A DNA stretch of 64,000 nucleotides from Rhodoferax sp. (GTDB lineage: Bacteria; Pseudomonadota; Gammaproteobacteria; Burkholderiales; Burkholderiaceae_C). The stretch lies in contig NZ_JAMPYG010000008.1 in assembly GCF_023700745.1 (NCBI RefSeq), positions 62,001-126,000 on the forward strand, written 5' to 3'. The position numbers and the translations under genes were made by a program. This document shows, in pieces, positions 1-6,990 of the stretch. Every line of letters starts with the position of its first letter. The stretch's first letter is position 1. The notes beneath the pieces were generated by a model. It saw only the letters and a program-made list of their open reading frames with translations. It ran no database searches and had not been told where the DNA came from.

Positions 1-1680
1 CCCGCACCCACCCGCGATGCCGCCACGGTGCTATTGCTGCGCGACACGCCCGACGGCCTCGAAGTGCTGATGACGCGGCGCTCCAGCAAGGCGAGTTTTG
101 TGCCGGGTGCCTATGTGTTTCCGGGTGGCGGCATTGACGCTGCGGATGGCTGCTGCCACGCCCTGACGCAGCGCCGCGCCACGCAAAGCGCGCAGGCGCT
201 GACGGAGGCGATTGCCGGGATTCGCGAGAGCTTTGAAGAGCTGGGCGTGCTGCTGGCGCGCCACCTGGATGGCAGCTGGGCCACGCAGGCCGAGATTGAC
301 GCGATGGACCGGCAAGGCGACTTTGGCGCGCAATGCACGGCGCGCGGCCTGACGCTGGCTGCCAGCGACATCCATGTGCTGGCGCGCTGGATCACCGACC
401 GCGATTCGCCCAAGCGCTTTGATGTGCCGTTTCTGGTGGCGCGGATGCCTGAAGGGCAAGAGCCCGTGGCCGACGAGGCCGAGCAGTTCGAGCCGGTGTG
501 GGTGCGCCCCGGGGACGCCCTGGCCCGGCACCAGGCGGGCAGCTTTTTTATGATCTACCCGACCATCATCACGCTGGAGCGCCTGCAGGACCTGGCGACG
601 GTGGATGCCGTGCTGCAGGCCTGCGCGGTGTCAGAAGAGCCACTGTGGACCAGTTGCCCGCGCACCGGGCTGCTGGCCGGGCGCGAGCAGCGCCATATGG
701 AACATGAGTCGGCCTACGGCGAGTTGGCGCTGGTTTGTCCGGACGGACAAATTGCACACCCGCTGGACTGGCAAAGCGAGCAGGCCGTGCCGCTGCTCAA
801 GAACGTGCTGCGCCTGACCGCGCCCAATCCCGGCGCCATGACCGGCCCGGGCACCAACAGTTACCTGGTGGGCGACCCCGACACCGGTTTCATCGCCATC
901 GACCCGGGCCCGGCCGATACCGCGCACCTGGACAAACTGTGGCGGGCGGCGGGTGGCGACATCCGCATGATTGTTTGCACCCATTCGCACCCCGACCATT
1001 CCCCCGGCGCCCGGCCGCTGCAGGCCATGTGCCACACCGTGCCGCCGATTCTGGGACTGCCAAGCAAAGAGACGGCGCGGGCCAATAGCATTTTTATGCC
1101 TGACAGGGCGCTGCAGAACGGCGAGGTTTTGGTGCTTGGCACGAATACCTTCGCGGCGGGGGCGCCGCTCCCACAGGGGGCCCCTGTAGGAGGCCCGCCC
1201 TCGGGCCGATGGATGTCCGACAACACCACCCACACGCTGCAGGTGATTTACACCCCGGGTCACGCGGCCAATCATTTGTGCCTTATGCTGCTGGAAGACG
1301 GCCTGCTGTTCAGCGGCGATCACATCCTGAACGGCAGCACCACAGTGATCGACCCGCCCGATGGCGACATGGACGACTATCTGGACTCGCTGGACCTGCT
1401 GCAGACGGCCTGCACCGAGCACCAGCTCAAGTACATCCTGCCCGCCCATGGCTATGTGCTCGGCGGACCGGATGACGAGGCCCGAGCCGCGATCGCCCGC
1501 CTTAAAGCCCACCGCCTGCAGCGTGAGGCCAAGGTGATGGCGGCCATGCAGGCGCACCCCGACGGCACGCTGGACGACTGGCTGTCACTGGTATATGCCG
1601 ATGTGCCGCAGCGCATGTGGCCGGTGGCCAGGCGATCGCTGATGGCGCATGTGGCGCGCATCACCTCGTTGATGCCCTAA
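1..1680 (+). CDS. NUDIX-MBL fold fusion hydrolase (5' partial)
   Basis: The frame is open from base 1, and the nine codons before the first possible start (GTG at 28) read like the usual front of a NUDIX domain, so the true start lies upstream of the window. The first ~200 residues are NUDIX-like: a PGG turn near 121-129 is followed by a REx2EExG-type box at about 226-246. The rest is a metallo-beta-lactamase fold with the zinc motif HSHPDH at 982-999, a GHxxN-type segment near 1258-1272 and further His/Asp ligands (SGDH near 1312-1323, AHG near 1444-1452). A short C-terminal helical domain resembles that of LACTB2-type hydrolases. Substrate unknown; a thioesterase, nuclease or glyoxalase-like hydrolase is possible. 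A palindromic insertion at 1150-1210 adds a Gly/Pro-rich linker in frame. The downstream mtfA starts 14 bases after the stop. Confidence 0.85.
   Translation, partial: PAPTRDAATVLLLRDTPDGLEVLMTRRSSKASFVPGAYVFPGGGIDAADGCCHALTQRRATQSAQALTEAIAGIRESFEELGVLLARHLDGSWATQAEIDAMDRQGDFGAQCTARGLTLAASDIHVLARWITDRDSPKRFDVPFLVARMPEGQEPVADEAEQFEPVWVRPGDALARHQAGSFFMIYPTIITLERLQDLATVDAVLQACAVSEEPLWTSCPRTGLLAGREQRHMEHESAYGELALVCPDGQIAHPLDWQSEQAVPLLKNVLRLTAPNPGAMTGPGTNSYLVGDPDTGFIAIDPGPADTAHLDKLWRAAGGDIRMIVCTHSHPDHSPGARPLQAMCHTVPPILGLPSKETARANSIFMPDRALQNGEVLVLGTNTFAAGAPLPQGAPVGGPPSGRWMSDNTTHTLQVIYTPGHAANHLCLMLLEDGLLFSGDHILNGSTTVIDPPDGDMDDYLDSLDLLQTACTEHQLKYILPAHGYVLGGPDDEARAAIARLKAHRLQREAKVMAAMQAHPDGTLDDWLSLVYADVPQRMWPVARRSLMAHVARITSLMP
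1150..1210. repeat. REP-like palindrome inside the MBL coding sequence
   Basis: Two 12-base arms at 1168-1179 and 1181-1192 are inverted copies of each other with one mismatch, around a single central base (CTCCCACAGGGG against CCCCTGTAGGAG). GC-rich flanks on each side also resemble each other in inverted orientation, giving a paired-REP layout. The segment is translated in frame as a Gly/Pro/Ala-rich linker between two conserved parts of the MBL domain. It resembles REP units normally found between genes (recalled from general knowledge, not searched). Confidence 0.55.
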
Positions 1681-1693
1681 ACACCGCAGCGGC

Positions 1694-2512
1694 ATGCCGG
1701 CTGTCATCATTTTTTGCCTGGGCCTGCTGGTGGTGCTGTGGCTGGTGGGTGCACCCTGGCTGACCGAGCGCAAACGTCAAAGCCTGCGGACCCGACCCTT
1801 TCCCACCGCTTGGGGCGAAGTCTTGCAGCGACGCGTGCCCTATGTGCACCTGCTGCCCGCCGACCTGCAATTGAAGCTGCAGCAGCACATGCAGGTGTTT
1901 CTGGCCGAGAAGGCGTTCATCGGCTGCAACGGTCTGTCAATCAGCGACGAGATCCGGGTCACGATTGCCGCCCACGCCTGCCTGCTCATCGTCAACCGCC
2001 CCAGCAGCTACTACCCCAAGCTGCGCCAGATCCTGATTTATCCCGACAGTTTTGTGGTCCAGCGCGACCACGTGGACCACATCGGCCTGGCGCACCGCAC
2101 ACGCGAGGTGTTGGCGGGCGAGTCGTGGTCAGAGGGGCAAGTGATCTTGTCGTGGCAGGACACGCTGGCCGGTGCGGCGGTGGTAGATGATGGGCAAAAC
2201 GTGGCCATTCATGAATTTGCCCACCAGCTGGATCAGGAAACCGGCAGCGCCAACGGCGCGCCCATGCTCAAGCGGCGGGCGCAGTACCAGCGCTGGTCCC
2301 ACGTGCTGGGTACAGAATTTGCCACCCTGCAAGCCCGCGTGGCGCGTGGCGCGCCGTCGCTGTTCAGCGATTACGGCGCCACCGATCCGGGTGAATTTTT
2401 TGCGGTGATCTCGGAGGTGTTTTTTGAGCAACCCGGGGCCATGGCCGAAGAACACCCGGCGTTGTACCGGGAGCTCAGCCAGTTCTACCAGTTGGACCCG
2501 TTGAGCTGGTAG
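1694..2512 (+). CDS. mtfA: MtfA-type zinc peptidase (M90 family)
   Basis: A 272-residue protein with the zinc motif HEFAH at residues 173-177, followed by QLDQE; further downstream GEFFAVxSE supplies the likely third zinc ligand. E. coli MtfA is about 265 residues, is an aminopeptidase, and modulates the glucose-PTS regulator Mlc. Unlike E. coli MtfA this protein begins with a hydrophobic stretch (residues 3-20), which suggests membrane anchoring. The ATG at 1694 lies 14 bases after the previous stop, so the two genes are probably co-transcribed. No Mlc or PTS gene is in view, so the physiological partner is open. Confidence 0.88.
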   Translation: MPAVIIFCLGLLVVLWLVGAPWLTERKRQSLRTRPFPTAWGEVLQRRVPYVHLLPADLQLKLQQHMQVFLAEKAFIGCNGLSISDEIRVTIAAHACLLIVNRPSSYYPKLRQILIYPDSFVVQRDHVDHIGLAHRTREVLAGESWSEGQVILSWQDTLAGAAVVDDGQNVAIHEFAHQLDQETGSANGAPMLKRRAQYQRWSHVLGTEFATLQARVARGAPSLFSDYGATDPGEFFAVISEVFFEQPGAMAEEHPALYRELSQFYQLDPLSW

Positions 2513-2558
2513 CCGTCAGCCAACCGCCCCGTCACGCCATTGGTTACCATTGCGACCA

Positions 2559-3356
2559 ATGATCAAACCCCAAAAACCCAAGCCGCCCACCAAACCGCTC
2601 ACGCAGGACGGCGAGCGCCTGTCGAAACGTGTGGCGCAGCTGATGCGTTGCTCGCGCCGCGAAGCCGAGCAGTACATCGAAGGCGGCTGGGTCAGCGTGA
2701 ACGGCAAGGTGGTCGAAGAACCGATGGCACGGATGACGCATCAGACCGTGGTAGTCGACCCGCACGCCAGCCTGATGACGCTCACCGATGTCACGCTGCT
2801 GCTGCACAAGCCGCCCGGCTTCGAGGCCATGGCGGCGCCTGGTGAAGCTGGCAAACGTGTCAAACCGGCGCAACAACTGCTGCTGCCAGCCAATCATTGG
2901 GCGCAAGACCCGTCAGGTGTGCGCTTGCTCAAACACCACTTTGCCAAACTCAGTACCTGCGTACCGCTGGAGCTGGCCGCCAGCGGGCTGGTGGTGTTCA
3001 CCCAGGACTGGCGCGTGCTGCGCAAGCTCACCGAAGACGCGGCCATCATGGAACACGAACTGGTGGTGGAGGTGGCAGGCGAGGTGGCACCCGAGCTGCT
3101 GCAGCGCCTGAATGCGGGCCTGAGCTCCGACGGCCAGCCGCTGCCGCCGGTCAAGGTCAGCGTCAACAGTACGTCGGACACGTCCACCCGGCTGCGCTTT
3201 GCCATGAAGGGCACGCACCCGGGGCTGATCGCCTACCTGTGCGAGCGTGTGGGCCTGCGCATCCAGGGCATCAAGCGCCAGCGCGTGGGCCGGGTAGCCC
3301 TGTCCGGCCTGCCCGAAGGTCAATGGCGCTATCTGCACGACGGCGAGCGCTTTTAA
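2559..3356 (+). CDS. S4-domain RsuA/RluF-like protein, apparently catalytically dead
   Basis: An N-terminal S4 RNA-binding domain (residues ~18-65, starting RLSKRVAQLMRCSRREAE) is followed by a fold of the RsuA/RluB/RluF pseudouridine synthase type. The expected catalytic block GRLDxxTxGL reads VPLELAASGL, so the essential Asp is Glu and the preceding Arg is Pro. The conserved Tyr of the KxY motif is absent (EHELVV), and the RxHQVxR substrate-binding motif is replaced by a stretch without these basic residues. The alternative TTG at 2550 is in frame, but the ATG at 2559 is preferred. By the rules of this family it should bind RNA without isomerising uridine. It may be a structural rRNA-binding factor. 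Length (265 residues) matches active members, so this is divergence and not truncation. Confidence 0.75.
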   Translation: MIKPQKPKPPTKPLTQDGERLSKRVAQLMRCSRREAEQYIEGGWVSVNGKVVEEPMARMTHQTVVVDPHASLMTLTDVTLLLHKPPGFEAMAAPGEAGKRVKPAQQLLLPANHWAQDPSGVRLLKHHFAKLSTCVPLELAASGLVVFTQDWRVLRKLTEDAAIMEHELVVEVAGEVAPELLQRLNAGLSSDGQPLPPVKVSVNSTSDTSTRLRFAMKGTHPGLIAYLCERVGLRIQGIKRQRVGRVALSGLPEGQWRYLHDGERF

Positions 3357-3379
3357 AACGCCCCGGCCGCAGAGGCGGG

Positions 3380-3928
3380 TCAGTCCATCAAAAAGCTGCC
3401 CTCGGCGCCGTCGCCAAGTGGCGGGTAGCGGGTGGGATCAGGCAGGTTGTAATGCCACCACTCATAGGGGTGATGCGTCCAGCCGGCCAGGGTCATCAGG
3501 CCCAATAGCAGACCCCGGTGGCGCTGGGCGATCACCGCAATGTCGGTCGAACCGTGAAAGGACTGTTCTGTCATTTCATCAAAGGCCGTGCCCATGTCCA
3601 GCGGCACCCCATGGGCGTCACACAAGATCAGGTCCACCGCGACACCGCGCGTGTGCATGGAGCCCAGGCGCGGGTCGGCAACAAACCGGGGGTCGGGCAG
3701 CGCGGCCCACAAGCGCCACTGCGCAGCGGCTGGCCGGTAGGCATCCAGCACCCGCAGACGCAGGCCCTGAGCGGCTGCCAGTTCGGCTGCGCGCACCAGG
3801 GCCGCCAAGGCCTCCTGATGCAAATAGGCGACCGCGTGGTCGTAAATGGTTTTCCCGGTGAAGTTGTCCGGGGTGGCGTAGCGCAGATCGATGTCGATGG
3901 CGGGGTGGCTGATTTCACGCAGTGGCAT
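3380..3928 (-). CDS. ddpX: D-alanyl-D-alanine dipeptidase (VanX/DdpX family)
   Basis: A 182-residue cytoplasmic-type zinc dipeptidase with no signal peptide from the chosen start. The family motif SxHxxGxAxD is present (zinc ligands His92 and Asp99), and the EWWHYN block supplies the catalytic Glu156 and third ligand His159. The DAYRP segment places the conserved Arg at residue 65. It hydrolyses D-Ala-D-Ala, in Gram-negatives probably for recycling or starvation use and not vancomycin resistance: no vanH or vanA partner is present. An upstream extension to 4012 is possible but lacks homology-like sequence and runs into the neighbouring gene. It is convergent with the S4 protein gene and lies downstream of the NhaR-like regulator on the same strand. 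Confidence 0.87.
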   Translation of the reverse strand: MPLREISHPAIDIDLRYATPDNFTGKTIYDHAVAYLHQEALAALVRAAELAAAQGLRLRVLDAYRPAAAQWRLWAALPDPRFVADPRLGSMHTRGVAVDLILCDAHGVPLDMGTAFDEMTEQSFHGSTDIAVIAQRHRGLLLGLMTLAGWTHHPYEWWHYNLPDPTRYPPLGDGAEGSFLMD

Positions 3929-3962
3929 GGCTGCATTATCCGGTTGCAGGCCCCTGAAAAAC

Positions 3963-4859
3963 TCAAACGCTGAACAGCTGGCCGCGCGCGGCGTCGGTAA
4001 TGGCCAACACACAGGGATGGCTGATGCGCCGCTCGACCGAGATCGCGTAAAACTCTTCTACCAATTCGGCCGTGTGACCGATCACCTGCACGCCAAACTG
4101 GCTACAGGTTTCTTCTTCAAGCACGCGCGGGGCCATGAACACGCCCTGGCCCTCGCGGCCAAAGGCCTTCATCAGCGCGGCGTCGTCAAACTCGCCCACC
4201 ACCACCGGCGCGATCTGGTGGCTGGCAAACCAGCCTTCGAGCTGCTGGCGCACCGAGGCCGTGGCGCCCGGCACCAGCATGGGCACGCCATCCAGGCAGG
4301 CGGGGAACTTGCCAGCCAAGCGCGGCAGCAGGCCGGGTGCAGCAAAAAAACTCATCACGCTGCTGCCCAGCGCATGGCTGTAGGCCTTGACGCTGACGCG
4401 CCGGGGCATGGGCTCGTCGGCAATCACCAGATCAAGCCGGTGCAGCGCCAGTTGCGCCAGCAGGTCGTCAAAGCTGCCTTCGCTGCACAGCAGCTTGACC
4501 GGCTCGGCGATCGAGAAAGCCGGTTCCAGCAGCCGATAGGCGATGGATTTGGACAGCGAATCAGCCACGCCCACCCTGAAATCCAGCCGCCGCTGGGCGC
4601 CGCGTACCTGGCGCAGGCTGCTTTCCAGCTCGCTGCCTAGGTTGAATATCTGGTCGGCATAGCCCAAGGCCAGGCGGCCGTGCTCCGTAAGTTCCAGGCC
4701 GCGGCCACTCTTGCGAAACAGCTTGCGGCCGAGCCAGTCTTCGAGCAGCTTGATCTGCCCCGAGAGGGTTTGCGGGGTGGTGTGCAACTGCTCGCCGGCG
4801 CGCATGATGCCGCCCGCACGGGCCGTGACCCAAAAATAGTAAAGATGCTTGAAATTCAT
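3963..4859 (-). CDS. LysR-family regulator, NhaR-like
   Basis: A 298-residue LysR protein with an N-terminal winged helix-turn-helix (residues ~3-60, starting MNFKHLYYFW) followed by a substrate-binding domain. The pattern HTTPQTLSGQIKxLE with 'GxxLFxKxGRGLELTEHG' is that of NhaR, the regulator of Na+/H+ antiporter genes in enterobacteria. No nhaA is visible in the window, so the target may be elsewhere or the ligand different. The start at 4859 fits the family N-terminus; an in-frame ATG at 4892 adds only 11 residues. It is divergent from the IscR-like gene, and the two share the AT-rich 137-base intergenic region. Confidence 0.8.
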   Translation of the reverse strand: MNFKHLYYFWVTARAGGIMRAGEQLHTTPQTLSGQIKLLEDWLGRKLFRKSGRGLELTEHGRLALGYADQIFNLGSELESSLRQVRGAQRRLDFRVGVADSLSKSIAYRLLEPAFSIAEPVKLLCSEGSFDDLLAQLALHRLDLVIADEPMPRRVSVKAYSHALGSSVMSFFAAPGLLPRLAGKFPACLDGVPMLVPGATASVRQQLEGWFASHQIAPVVVGEFDDAALMKAFGREGQGVFMAPRVLEEETCSQFGVQVIGHTAELVEEFYAISVERRISHPCVLAITDAARGQLFSV

Positions 4860-4924
4860 GTGAATGGCCTCAGGTATTTGGCTATTGTTCATTTTTTTCG
4901 AAGTAAATTCATTAATTATTCGAA

Positions 4925-4953
4925 TTTACACGAAGTGATTTGAACCTTATAGT
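4925..4953 (+). promoter_or_regulatory. Sigma70-type promoter of the IscR-like gene
   Basis: A -35 box TTTACA (4925-4930) and a -10 box TATAGT (4948-4953) are separated by exactly 17 bases. Each matches the consensus in five or four of six positions. Transcription would start near 4960, giving a leader of about 37 bases before the ATG at 4997, which has a strong AGGAGGA ribosome site at 4984-4990. No obvious IscR type 2 operator was recognised. Confidence 0.55.
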
Positions 4954-4996
4954 TTGAGGTGTGTCTGATTTACCGACACTGACAGGAGGAATTAAT

Positions 4997-5521
4997 ATGC
5001 GTTTAAGTACCAAAGGACGGTTTGCCGTCACCGCGATGATCGATGTGGCCCTGCGCGAAAAGCTGGGTCCGGTGCCGCTGTCTGACATTGCCGAACGCCA
5101 GCAAATTTCGCTGTCGTACCTGGAACAGATGTTCAGCAAACTGCGCCAGCAGGGGCTGGTGACCAGCACGCGCGGTCCCGGCGGTGGCTACACCCTGGGC
5201 CAACGTGCCGATGCCATCACCGTGGCTGACATCATTGGCGCCGTCGAAGACCAGGAGCCCAAGGCGACTGCGCAACCGGCTTGCGCCAACCCCGACATGG
5301 CGCAAGATCTGTGGGACACCATGAACGCCAAGGTGCTGGACTTCATGCAGTCGGTCACGCTGCGCAGCCTGGTGCTGGACCAATTGGCCAAAGGGGTGAA
5401 GGTTGAACAAAAACCCGCACCCAATCGCGGTGTATTCAAGAAACCGGTGCAGCAGCCGGTTCGCACCAACGCGCCCAATTCGGTGTTTGCGCTGGGTCAG
5501 ACCTTGCTGGCGCGGGGATAA
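4997..5521 (+). CDS. Rrf2-family regulator, IscR-like without Fe-S ligands
   Basis: The first ~90 residues follow IscR closely: MRLSTKGRFAVTAM, then LSDIAERQQISLSYLEQMFSKLRQQGLV and RGPGGGY, the winged-helix DNA-binding domain and dimerisation helix. The ligand loop that in IscR carries three Cys and one His has only a single Cys (ACANPD) and no matching His, so a [2Fe-2S] cluster of the IscR kind is not expected. The C-terminal tail (about 40 residues after the dimer helix) is basic and Pro-rich. There is no iscSUA operon next to it; the neighbour is rnpB. The ATG at 4997 has an excellent Shine-Dalgarno, which decides it over an in-frame upstream ATG at 4961. It probably works as a cluster-free regulator. 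Confidence 0.82.
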   Translation: MRLSTKGRFAVTAMIDVALREKLGPVPLSDIAERQQISLSYLEQMFSKLRQQGLVTSTRGPGGGYTLGQRADAITVADIIGAVEDQEPKATAQPACANPDMAQDLWDTMNAKVLDFMQSVTLRSLVLDQLAKGVKVEQKPAPNRGVFKKPVQQPVRTNAPNSVFALGQTLLARG

Positions 5522-5526
5522 AGTGT

Positions 5527-5867
5527 GAAGCCCACCGATAAGCCGGATTCTGTGCACAGAAGTTGCCTTCTGTGTGACTGCCATTAATCTGGGCTACTGA
5601 TCACTCAGTAGCTCGGTGCTACCTACCCGCACACTCCGGGGGCCCCATCAACGTGTGCCTATTTGGTATTGCTGCGCGTAGAGATTGCCCGTTTCACCCG
5701 AACTTAATCGGCTCGTCTCTGTTGCTCTGATCCTCACCTTATACCCAGGACTTGCGCCCCGGGCTTTCAGTGGACAGCCGTTAGCTGCTACGCTGCCCTA
5801 TGCAGTCCGGACGTTCCTCCAGTGCTCTGTTTCCAGAATTGCACCAGCGGCAGTCTGGCGGGCTTCA
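5527..5867 (-). ncRNA. rnpB: RNase P RNA (bacterial type A)
   Basis: Read on the minus strand, the 5' arm of P1 lies at 5857-5867 and pairs with the 3' arm at 5528-5537 over ten base pairs including one G-U. The conserved 5' core GAGGAA.GTCCGGAC is at about 5804-5819 (given on the plus strand as gtccggacgttcctcc). The 3' conserved block AGAATCCGGCTTAT, part of P4 and the adjoining strand, sits at about 5538-5553. The length of about 341 bases fits betaproteobacterial rnpB. It encodes the catalytic subunit that trims tRNA 5' leaders with the protein RnpA. It is tail-to-tail with the IscR-like gene (stop at 5521) and head-to-head with cysK. Exact ends are taken from the P1 pairing. Confidence 0.93.
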
Positions 5868-5981
5868 CCGGCCCATTATCGCGGCTAAAGCGGGCTTAGA
5901 GCCCGGGGTTCTATCCATATACCCCAAACAATCGATCAATTGGTTCAAAATGACTGCTCCATCACTTTGAGGAGTCCCCGC

Positions 5982-6899
5982 ATGAAAGCCGACAACATCC
6001 TGCAAACCATTGGCAACACGCCCCACATCCGCATCAACCGCCTGTTTGGCGACACGCACAAGGTATGGGTCAAGTCTGAGCGCAGCAACCCTGGTGGCTC
6101 CATCAAGGACCGGATCGCCCTGTCCATGGTGGAAGCCGCGGAAGCCTCCGGCGCGCTCAAACCCGGCGCCACCATCATCGAGCCCACCTCGGGCAACACC
6201 GGTGTCGGTCTGGCATTGGTGGCCGCGGTCAAGGGCTACAAGTTGATTCTGGTGATGCCAGACAGCATGAGTGTCGAGCGGCGGCGGCTGATGCTGGCCT
6301 ATGGCGCTTCGTTTGACCTGACCCCGCGTGAAAAGGGCATGAAGGGTGCGATTGCGCGGGCTGAAGAATTGCTTGCCACCACCCCCGGCAGCTGGATGCC
6401 GCAGCAGTTCGAAAACCCGGCCAACATCGACGCGCATGCGCGCACCACCGCGCAAGAAATCCTGGCTGACTTTCCTGGGGGCATTGACGTGCTCATTACC
6501 GGCGTCGGTACCGGCGGCCACATCACCGGTGTGGCCCAGGTGCTCAAGACCAAATGGCCCAAGCTGAAGGTGTTTGCGGTCGAACCCGTGCTCTCGCCGG
6601 TGATCTCGGGTGGCGCGCCCGGCCCACATCCGATCCAGGGTATTGGCGCCGGTTTCATTCCCAAAAATCTGCACACCGACCTGCTCGACGGCGTGATCCA
6701 GGTCGATGCCGAACCGGCCCGCGAATACGCCCGCCGCAGCGCCCGTGAAGAAGGCCTGCTGGTGGGTATTTCCAGCGGCGCCACGCTGGCCGCCATTGCG
6801 CAAAAACTGCCCGAGTTGCCCGCTGGTGCAACGGTACTGGGCTTTAACTACGATTCCGGCGAGCGCTATTTGTCGGTCGAAGGTTTTCTGCCCAGCTGA
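5982..6899 (+). CDS. cysK: Cysteine synthase (O-acetylserine sulfhydrylase)
   Basis: A 305-residue PLP enzyme of the beta family. The PLP lysine is Lys42 in [10 protein letters not shown], the substrate loop TSGNTG is at residues 69-74, and the phosphate-binding GTGGHITG follows. The QGIGAGFIP segment is more CysK-like than CysM-like. It converts O-acetylserine plus sulfide to cysteine and acetate in the cytoplasm. The ATG at 5982 follows GAGG at 5969-5972; an upstream in-frame start at 5940 has no family sequence in front of it. It is divergent from rnpB and followed by the FAD oxidoreductase gene at 6991. Confidence 0.92.
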   Translation: MKADNILQTIGNTPHIRINRLFGDTHKVWVKSERSNPGGSIKDRIALSMVEAAEASGALKPGATIIEPTSGNTGVGLALVAAVKGYKLILVMPDSMSVERRRLMLAYGASFDLTPREKGMKGAIARAEELLATTPGSWMPQQFENPANIDAHARTTAQEILADFPGGIDVLITGVGTGGHITGVAQVLKTKWPKLKVFAVEPVLSPVISGGAPGPHPIQGIGAGFIPKNLHTDLLDGVIQVDAEPAREYARRSAREEGLLVGISSGATLAAIAQKLPELPAGATVLGFNYDSGERYLSVEGFLPS

Positions 6900-6990
6900 T
6901 GGACGTGTGACGGCAGAACGCCATGGATCGTCACTAAAACTAAAATGCGCTGCTTCTGCTTGATAAACACAAGCCCAACCGGCACGCAAC

